Assembly (NCBI RefSeq): GCF_022539315.1
Contig: NC_066316.1
Location: 25,161,245 to 25,225,244, forward strand
Length of the DNA: 64,000 nt
Direction of reading: 5' to 3'
Source of the DNA: Serinus canaria
Lineage: Eukaryota; Chordata; Aves; Passeriformes; Fringillidae
This document shows, one piece after another, positions 52,008 through 61,400 of the stretch (its first letter is position 1; every line of letters starts with the position of its first letter). The notes under the pieces are model-generated. The model saw nothing but the letters and a program-made list of their open reading frames with translations, ran no database searches and had not been told where the DNA came from. Both the position numbers and the translations under genes were made by a program.

Positions 52008-52118
52008 TCCTGTTCCCAGAATCCACAGGGTTATATAATCAGATCTGGTTTCCCCCAAATCCACAGGGTTATTTGGTCAAATCCTGTTCTCCCGAATCCA
52101 CAGGGTTATTTGATTTAG
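52008..52118 (-). repeat. Three tandem leader repeats, 36-38 bp each
   Basis: Three imperfect units at 52008-52043, 52044-52081 and 52082-52118 share the identical 15-bp core AATCCACAGGGTTAT (52020-52034, 52058-52072, 52095-52109), each after a TCC/TCTGGTTT-like lead. They lie in the 5' leader just after the PBS, where packaging and dimerisation signals lie in retroviruses. A function in packaging is only inferred from position. Confidence 0.85.
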
Positions 52119-52124
52119 TCCCGA

Positions 52125-52142
52125 ATCACATCAAGGTCACCA
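52125..52142 (-). other. Primer-binding site for tRNA-Trp
   Basis: The minus strand reads TGGTGACCTTGATGTGAT, two bases after the 5' LTR. The complement of the 3' end of vertebrate tRNA-Trp is TGGTGACCCCGACGTGAT, so 15 of 18 positions match and all three mismatches are C to T in this reading, as expected from decay. The match continues three more bases (52122-52124), giving 18 of 21. tRNA-Trp priming is characteristic of avian alpharetroviruses. It primes minus-strand DNA synthesis. Confidence 0.88.
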
Positions 52143-52144
52143 TT

Positions 52145-52456
52145 TGTTTTCTTAAATAGCACAAATTCTCACATCATTATAGTGCAAGGATTTCATATTG
52201 ACAGAGCTACATACCTTCTCAATGTTTCTCGCAGGCAGCTCCTCTATGCACTAACTGTTCCTGGTCCTTGCAGCAGTCATCTGACTCCTCTCCCACCAAT
52301 CCACTCTTATATACCTCTTGTTCTAATTGGCTACAGGTGTGGCCTGTTAAGATCAGGCTGACTTCCAATCTTTAGTAATTGGTCCAGCTGCAACTCATTG
52401 GGGAATAAGATTACCTTCTATACCACCTTCATTTACCCATACTGTATCCCCCTACA
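52145..52456 (-). repeat. 5' LTR of the provirus
   Basis: 312-bp LTR read on the minus strand, starting TGTAGGGGGATACAG and ending AAGAAAACA, with the canonical TG...CA ends. The next two bases on the minus strand are AA and then the PBS, the usual arrangement in retroviruses, so this copy is the 5' LTR. It holds a TATA box at 52301-52313 and ATTGG (CCAAT on the minus strand) upstream of it. It aligns end to end with 51407-51718 without gaps, with about 21 substitutions outside a 14-bp inverted segment at 52181-52194. One difference looks like CpG decay (TCGCA to TCACA). Confidence 0.95.
52301..52313 (-). promoter_or_regulatory. LTR TATA box (5' LTR copy)
   Basis: The same TATATAAGAGTGG core as in the other LTR, unchanged although surrounding positions have diverged. 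This would have been the provirus promoter. Confidence 0.7.
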
Positions 52457-52462
52457 TTCTTC
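52457..52462. repeat. Target-site duplication, right copy (TTCTTC)
   Basis: Exact partner of 51401-51406, directly after the terminal CTACA of the 5' LTR as read on the plus strand. Confidence 0.9.
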
Positions 52463-55400
52463 CTCTAAATCTGCAGATATTTAAAAGACATCAACAGATG
52501 CAAAGGTCATTTTTCCTAAAAGCATTATGTGAGAATTCATGAATGAGGAACTGTGTTCCAGAAAACCATCTCTCACAGCACATGCACTGCCCCAAACACC
52601 AGGTTTAAGTACAAACCCTTTTCCCTTCCAGCACTTGATGCCTTCATGAGCTGGGATACCACAGGCAGCTTGTGGTTTGGTATAGAGACTCTATCCTGAA
52701 TACACAGCTTTGCAGAAAAAGTGACAGAATTTTGCTGCAGGCACTATAACTAGATAGATGGAAAATGTGTGGAATTTGGAAGAAACTCAAGACACATAGT
52801 TTGGTTTGTGAAAGGTTCGGGTGCTTTATTTGGAGTTCATTCCCAAATTTTTTTAATATTTTATGCCTCTTCATTTCAAGACAGAACCAGGACATATGCA
52901 CTGATTTTTTATTGTGTCTAGCCATTCTAAAATTCCCCACATTTTCCTGGACACAATACTACAAAGAACACCAGCTTTGGCATCAAAAAAGCCCCAGGTT
53001 CAGCAACAAATACTGCATGTCATCTTCCATCCCATTTTTATTTAAATCAGCATCAGGTCTGCACACAGAGGTAATCATAGCTAGCTCCCACAAATACCTG
53101 TTTAGCAAAAGCATAATGTAATGTACAATGAAAGAAAAGGGATCGGACAATGCTACAAATTAAATTTATTTGGCCCATGTCAGAAATCAAATATTTGTGA
53201 CAATTCTCACTCTGTTTAACACCTCTTATCTGAAATTTAAACAGGATTACAGTTGGCTTGACATCTTATTAGCTTTATAAAGAGGTGATATGTAAATGAC
53301 AAAGTATACAGGTATTTATGGATATTTTTCTCTAGCTGACACCCAAAGCCAAATGATGTTTTTATTAGCAATTTAAGTAACAAACTAATTTTTTGTCCAT
53401 CTGGCCTTGAAAGAAAGCATGGTACTAACACTTTGGTTGCTTCTCCCTCTATGTAATGTCATTGATTTTCTCAACTGAAAACATGGTGCCAGTGGGCACA
53501 GCTCCTGTCCATGGCCAGTGAGTCAGTATACCTGTGAGGCATCAGCTGTAACTTACAAAGGGTAACAGATCATGTCTAGAGCAAAATGCATATAAGGATG
53601 CCCTTTTTTCCAGACTTCAGCCATGTTATACTAGTGCTCCAAAAGGATGGAAACTGGTTATAAATTAATAGAAAAATTAGCCTGCAAAAGTCTTCAAAAG
53701 GTTGTTGAGATTATTCCACCAACTTGCTGTTGCCCCAAGGCAAGACAAACTCTACCTATGTCTTTCCTGCCTGAAGGCTGTCTAATCTACCGGAATTCTG
53801 TTACTGGAGATCCTTTACAGTTGCCCCAGACAATTTTTACCAGTTCTTTACCATCTATCTGTCCTTACCAGTAGAACCAACCTAAGCTTTTTTTGTGCTG
53901 CTTTATGCCCATTAACTTCCTCTCCTACCTGCCAGGGCCATGGTTACCAAATTGACTTCTTTGCAGCTGCTTGGTACATACATATTTCAAAATCTGTGAT
54001 TTACTTTCTCATGTAGGTTAAGAAAATCTGATTTCAATATTCCATGCAGAAGGTTCTTCAATCCCTTAAACCCCTATTATAGTTCTTCTACCCTACTGAT
54101 TTTACCTGCAACAAAAACTTAAACCCAACAGAGTAATGTGAGCTCAGAAGGTTCATTTTATGCAGCTTGAAAAGCTGTGACCTTTTAGAGCCTTCCAAAG
54201 CACCTGCCTTTATCCTCCTTGCAATCACACAAACCTGTTTATGTCTCTTCAGTTGCTTAGCCATGACTGCACCAAACTCTTTTCTATTAAATAACTACCT
54301 TCACTGTTCTCTGTCCTGCATCTGTACTGCTGCCTATTCACAACATCCTCCTTTGCACTTACTCTTATAGAAATACAACCCATTTCTTCAGAATAGTTCT
54401 TTGATTTCTCTTCAAATTTTACATGTTTCTAAGTTTGGTTGTTACCTACAAACTTGAAATGTGTCATCATCCAGATTGTGTAAATTTTCAACAAAGCCAA
54501 GGTGCAGAGAAACCTCCCCAGAGCCCTGCACAGGGGCACACTATTGTAACAATTTATCATTGATAATGTCCTTCTTTCAATAAGTTTTTCACTTCCTGCA
54601 AGAATCTTATCTTCTGTTTTCCTTTCTTCACCTTATGAAGGTGTCATATAAACCAGAATCATAACTCCAGCAAACTCAAGACACAAAGCATTTTAAGTTA
54701 TGTAATGTCTTCTAGCTGTTTTTAGCCTTCCCTCCCACAGTCATCACCCAAGGAGAAACCAGAGACACTGAAGCTGGACTTGTTACCAGAAGCAGCAAGA
54801 ACTGGAGCTTGTGGTTACACTTTGAGCAACAATACTGCACAAGTAATCTTAATCCATCTCTGCTCTCAGCTGCTCATTCACACCTTGTACTGCTAGGAAC
54901 TAACTGCATGCACCACACTTTTGTGTTGCAAACAGAATCTGAAAACCAAACCCAAATGCCTGGGCATGATGGGAAAGAGGCAACATTATGGTTAGTGCTG
55001 AAAAATAAGTTTCCTAAACTACACCAGCATTTTAATTAGAACATTAAAGTCAAACCTAAGCTTCTGAGACTGAATTTCTCGTGAACTAACAAGTTACGGG
55101 TTTCAAAGAGAAATCCAGAGCTGCTTAAGCTGCATAAAGGTATTAATTTTGTCAAGAACCAGGTAAGATAAAAGTGGAAACATCTTGAGGTGCTCCTCAC
55201 CATCTGCATGCTAGCAGTCACTAACCTAAGACTCACAAGAGCAGAGGTGCAAGGAAATTCAGACAGTTTCTGTCCATGTGCCAGTGAAGAGCTATGCAGG
55301 CTGCAAGCTGAAACCAGTGGGCCATGCTGAAGCCTTAGGAACCTGTCTTCAGTCAACATGCTTAGATCCTAGACTAAAAAAAGCCAACCTTTTTATAGTT

Positions 55401-58400
55401 TTTGTGATTCTCCTTAATTTGACCTCATACTAAGATAGGAAATTCATAAATTACTTCAATTTTAAAGAAAGCTGGAATCTAAAACTTGCGACGTATAAAC
55501 AATTCTTCCCTACATAATTGTAAGTTTCTGAAAAGTGCAATAAGTTTGCATATATGGTTCAGAACATAATGCATCTTCCACGTATCTTATTACTCATATA
55601 GCATGTATATAGGACCCAATTCAGAATGCTGTCTTCACAGAGTGTCAATGCAAGCACCTTCCCTTTCAAGCCATGAGACAATTTCACAACTGAATTTGAA
55701 GTCAGAAAGATGACAGTACTTGTTTTTTGTTAACGATGTGACTGTCCTCCCTGTCGCTGGATTAAATGGTAGATCTTTAAACATGCTGTCACATCAAACA
55801 GCAGAGACAGAAACATTAATTTGCCTTCTGCTATTTTGGACATGACAGCAACTATTTTTAATTACATTTCCATTCATAATCAGCCTTCCAACATGTGAGT
55901 TCAATGTTCTCCATTTGGTTATTTTAATGGTCCCTTATACAAGCCAGCCAAGGCTATTATTACTTTTATTTCTGTGTGTGAAAAGGCAAAGAATCATGAA
56001 ATAACTTACATTCCTAAAGCCTGTTGCCATTGGGCAGGAGTGCTCTGGGGCATCACCACTGGAAACAATAGACAGTGCTGTAAAAATAGCATGTACACAT
56101 GCAGCACACCAGACCAGCTGGCCATCTTAGGACAAGGGAAATGCAGCTCCTATGACCTCAGCAATAGTTGCCAGTGCCAGTTTAAATCTCCAACAGAGGA
56201 ATTTAAATGAATGTTGATAACTGCCTGAATAGACTCTACCTTCAGTAATGAGATTAATTCTTACTGTTATTGCCAGTTCTGTCTATTATAAAGATGGAAG
56301 GTCTTTTCAGTAACATATGGAAAGCCATTATAGCCACAGTCCAAAAGTAATGGCTCATGGGCAGTGTGCTGTTGACTCCCTTCAGTTTGTTGCTTCATCA
56401 CTTCACCCATGACCTGGAGGAATAATTTCTCCTTTGCCAACATAGCAGCAGCTCAGTTTCCATACTCATTAGTGTCTGATGTCTCTTGCAATTATAGCTC
56501 TCAGCAAATCCAAAAGTCATAGAACATCTTAACATCTATGAAATTCTGTGTCCACCATGACCATGTGGTACTGAATTATTGATTAATGTTAGATTTACTA
56601 AATTAAATGACACAACAGATTTGGCTTTTGAAAACAAGTTTGGGAGATGGAATATTCCAGTTGCCATGAAAAAGCCCAGAGAGAAAAATCATTCTGTATT
56701 GGCAGAGAGAGATATGGACAGCGTGATTAGAGAGAGCACAATATGCATAATCCAACTTCAGACGTCCCAAAGACAATCATGGATTACACCCTCCATGAAT
56801 GAGAGCCAGCTGCAAAGTTTACAGCCCTCATGAAGTAGAAACAGAGAAGATCTGAATCTGTGGGGTCAGTTCAAAGCCATAGCTAGAAGTATTACATCTT
56901 TCACTCTTCCAGCTCTCAAGATTTTACCAGGCGTCATTTAGAGATGGAATGGAATGGGGCTTAGCCAATGTGGCTGTTCCCCTATTGCCTGCACCCCTCC
57001 CCATTCAGCTTGGAATTGGCTGGGCATTTTACAGACACTGGATAGAAATCTCAGAGTTTTGTGAAAACAAGCGTGGCTAAGAGATTTCATTTAGTGCTCT
57101 CTGCTTGTGAAAAAGCAGGCAGAAAGCAGCAAGAGCAAGTCCACTTGACGTGGGGGCAGTCAACACACACACACTTCTGAATTACCATGGCACAGCAGTG
57201 CCTTGCTCAGCTGGCCTAGCTAGGAGTACCTAGGGAGGAGAGAAGAACCAAAGGTGGTGAAAAGTTACGCAGATATAGCAAATATTGGCTCCCCTAACCC
57301 TATTTCTCATGAATCAAATTTGTTTGCAAGTTCATAATTTAAAAATAGGAAAATAAGATGAACTCAAACTGCATTAAAATGCTATGGATTGAATGAAACA
57401 CTACAAATCAAAGTAACTTGTTTTTATTTTTAATAAAGGAAATCTCTACTTAAAATCAAGACTGGACTATTTTTGCCTTTATTGTTTTTGAAAGATTTCC
57501 TCTAGTCCCAAACAGAAATAATTCAAGGAAGTCTTACATAAGTGATCTGATTAGGTGATCCCAACAGTCCTCTCTGTCTTCAAAACCTATGAATCTGTTT
57601 TCAAATGCAGCATAAAAATCAAGAAACCAAGTCTCATAAAAAACATCTTGAGGATTCTTATCAAAGGAAAACTGGTTTGCATTTTTCTAAGTCAAAACAC
57701 ATACATAAAAAGAAAGTGTAAATATGAAACAACTGAGAGATTCCATTTTAAAAAATCAATATTAAGGGTGGAGATAAATTCACATTCTGAGAGGATAGAT
57801 GTATAGGCCTCCAAATTTTTCCAATAATCCTCTTGGTTATCCTTACTTCAAGCCAGGCTAGCACTCCCTTAAGCCAACATCCCCCCCCCCACCTGTACCT
57901 GTCCCTTGCAGTGAACTTTATGACAATGTTCACATACAGTCTGACCTCTTGAGCAGGGCCTAAGAGGGTCCACTGTGAGCTGTATGTCAGTATTCACACA
58001 CCATCTGTTCTTTCACAGGAGGAACAAATTCCTTCTTTCCATGTGAATGCTGAAATCTGACCAGAACATGTAGTTACAGCAGCCTCTTGCATTGAGAGGT
58101 GTAAGGTCAGGGAGAGTGGTGTGACCCCCACCTTTTTCCTGGTAAAGATGCCATAGTTCAGTGTATCTACACTCTGCTGCTGTACATGGAAGGGAAATAC
58201 AGGAAATATATTGCAAATGAGCATGGATGTTAGTGATGCCTGGAAAAACACGAGACAGAGAAACATTGTCCTTAATATGCATACTTGAAGATAGGACAAA
58301 GGCTACTGTAAATCAAGTCCCAAAGATACCATTACAGTAAAAAGTGTAGGAATTTTTCTTGACAGTAATTTCCTATACCCCTACTGTAGATGCAAGGATG

Positions 58401-61400
58401 CATACCACCATTTTTTTTTCTTATTTTCAAAAAATTCTTCCTGTCGAGCCATCTGACCTGCTTAAATCAAGAGAAAAAAAAAAGACTAAACAGAGCAAGA
58501 TATTTTTAGCATTCCTGAAGGAGCTTCTTCCAAATGTCATTCATTATAGAGCTACGTGAAATCATCTCTCTGGACACTCACTCCAGAATCTAGGACAAAG
58601 TGAACAACTTCAGCCACAGCCCACCCAGAGAAATACTGGATTCCCTGTTCCAGCATAATGCATTCAATTCAAATTGGTTTGTTCCTCAGCCAAGGGACAC
58701 AGCAACATAATTTACTATTTCCCTTTTGAATATCCAATACAGAATAAATCTGATCTGCTGGGGAAGTGTTTTGACAGTCTAGCCTGAAAGCACATCATCT
58801 GTTTCCTGGAGCTTCCTTCCAAAGCTTCAGCAGCTAATTTTACACTGTGGCACCCATAAGGTCTTAGGAAAAGGCAGGTGGAAGGGAATTAAATTGTTTA
58901 CAAAGAGTGAACAACAACAGCAAAAGGTTCTAAAAACTTAGTAAACAGTTTATATCCATTATCCCTTTGTTGCAAAGCACCTGCAATGTTGAGCCTCAAA
59001 AGTAAGATTGTTAGCTTGCAAATATCATTCTACTAATTATTTTCTTATATAACATCACGCCCGAATTCCTCCCAGCACTTTTTGCGTTTTGAACCAAATC
59101 TCCACTTGTTAGTACAAGGAAATACAAACCAAATAATATTGGGTAGCAAGAGCATGACTCATCTTTCTGTACAATCCTCTGCTCCTTTCAGGGTGGCAGT
59201 TTTCTGCCTACCCAATGCTTTACAGGCACTGCAACACGATGAACAGCACACAAGAAGAAGCAACATTTGGGTTCAGGTTGCCTACCTGCAGTCTTCCTCA
59301 ACTCCTCCCTGCCAGCTGCACATAAATTACATAAATTGGCCTCACATCACAGCCCCACATGATTATTCAGCTGTAGGATGATGCCAGTTCAGCATTCACT
59401 GATGCTGCTTCTCCAGTCTCAGCAAAAATTACAGAAGTAGAAGTTGGGTGTGTGGTACCTTTTAGGATCTGCAAGTCTGCATGGAGTTTTCTCCACTGTG
59501 AACTTCAGGTGGTTTACAGAAAAGGACCAAGTTTCAACACAATCAAGTGGGCAGACACAGAGAGGAATAGTTGTACAAAGAAAAACTCTTGTATGGGCAA
59601 CAAAACCAGCTCTGATAAGACACACTAACAATGGCAGGTCAACTGTACTGCCATTTTATTCTGTGTGACTCAGCTGCCCATGTCTGACATTCACAGCACA
59701 GAGGCCTCACATTGCTAAAATTTGGACAGGAAAAAAAGAACAAAAGCCGATATTTTATTCACAGTCACACCAAATTTGTGTTTCACTGCTTTTTGCTTGT
59801 GAGGTGAAGGAGAAGAAAGCCAAGAGAAATTATAATTTTCAATCAGCATGCAGCTCCAGAGGAGGATACAGTACCCAATGAATACCTTCATTCACTGTGA
59901 AGGATGTATAAAATATTTGTGTGGACCTTTCTCAGCCATCAATTTTTTCAACCTTTAACATTATTTCACTTCCTTTGTAATTTATCCTTCACTTTTTCTG
60001 CCATTTTCTATTTTTTTCCTCATTTTCCTTAATTCCTTAATCCTGCTTTATTTATCATATTTCAAGAGGATTGAGGAACTGACCCATTTGGACATACTTT
60101 AAAAAGTGTCTCATTTCTTATGTTTTCTGTCCATACCCATGTATTTGATGATAAGTAGAGGAACAAGAAATAACAACATTAGTCCACCTCCAAAATCACC
60201 TGAAGATGCAATAAAGGTCAAAGTACTGATCTTTTTTTCCCCCTTTTCTCCTTTAAAATGCTCCTGCTTTCAGCTGTTTTTCTTGTGGAATGTACAAGCT
60301 TGTCCTGCAGGACACTGGCTCCCATGCAGCTCTGTAATTTCATAATGAGACCCAGAATGTGCACCCATAGATGGAAAGAGGAGGCTGCTTTCAGCCAAGT
60401 TAGGGGACCCATTTTGAAGCCCTTCATAATCCATAATTCATATGCAGATAGTTCAAGCAGATCTCCTATACGGCTGCTACCAAATACCTTAAGTGGAGGG
60501 AAATCTGTTAAATTGGCCCTTTCTGTACATATATCACTGCTTGAACAAAGTAAACAGTAATGGCAAAAGGACTTTTTAGCCACCATCTCAATCTAAATTT
60601 ACCCAGAACACTTCCTGGATTGTTTTTCTTTTTTTTTCTTATGGTTTTTTTTTTTTTTTTTAATAGCTCTCAGCCAGTGTTGTCAAAGCTTGAAAACATG
60701 GATGAGGCCTCAGTAAAACTTTAGGAGAATATACTGTCAGGAAAAGTAAACCCAGTCTAGCCCAAAGTGATTATTTGTTAAATAAATAGAGTGCTTTATC
60801 ACCCTCTAGTTGGGCAAGAATAATTTTTTTCCTTTTTTTTTTAATAGTCATGAGGTTTTGCCAGTTTAAGCACAAACATAGTATGAAGAATTTTTAGTTC
60901 AATAGTTGTGTGGTTTTCAAGGCTGTCTGACTCAAAAGTAAGGGAGTTCATCCTCAGCCCTGTGCTTAAATATTGATTGGTGTCTAGTGAAATCCAAAAT
61001 CCTCAATTAGATCCCAATGTCTACTGTAGAGCACATCAGAATAAATTAGTGTCAAAGATGCAATTGAGACAAAAGTGAGGTAAGAAACCATCCAAGTTAG
61101 CCAAGAAGAACTACTGAAAAAGAAGAGATGCTGATCACCTGTAAAGGGGATTCACAGTCCTGAAACGCCTCCAGCCAATAGGAAACTACCCCTGCTCTCC
61201 ATCACAACTACAACTCTTCCCACTATTGCTACAGCCCAACAAAGATAAAGCTTTCCTCCTCCTACCACAAAGGGTTAACAGAGAAATATGCTTAAAACAT
61301 TTATGATACTTAAGGGGAGAAGAAATATCAGCCAGAACACCTTAAAACTATTTAGACAAGATTAATTATAGTCAGCAGGGACTGATGGAGTTTTATTGAG

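Larger units (their letters stand above)
51719..52144 (-). other. Provirus internal region, no coding capacity
   Basis: The 426 bp between the LTRs hold the PBS, a leader with three imperfect repeats (52008-52118), then AT-rich sequence with an (AT)8 run at 51859-51874, and the PPT. The only frame of note is a 60-codon plus-strand ORF at 51786-51968, antisense to the element and without family resemblance. I cannot assign the AT-rich part (about 51740-52000) to any retroviral gene. It may be residual 3' untranslated sequence, or captured sequence. Confidence 0.8.
51407..52456 (-). mobile_element. Miniature endogenous retrovirus, alpharetrovirus-like, both LTRs present
   Basis: A complete but nearly empty provirus of 1050 bp read on the minus strand. 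Order on the minus strand: 5' LTR (52456 to 52145), two-base gap, primer-binding site (52142 to 52125), leader with three repeats, AT-rich filler, polypurine tract (51733 to 51722), 3' LTR (51718 to 51407). Both LTRs are 312 bp, begin TGTAGGGGG and end in ACA. The element is flanked by the perfect 6-bp direct repeat TTCTTC. A tRNA-Trp PBS and a 6-bp duplication are known traits of the avian leukosis/sarcoma lineage and related class II elements. No gag, pro, pol or env is present: the internal part is 426 bp with no meaningful frame. It could be an internally deleted provirus or a member of a non-autonomous family mobilised in trans. About 21 substitutions between the LTRs indicate an old insertion. 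Confidence is very high for an LTR element, moderate for the lineage. Confidence 0.96.
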
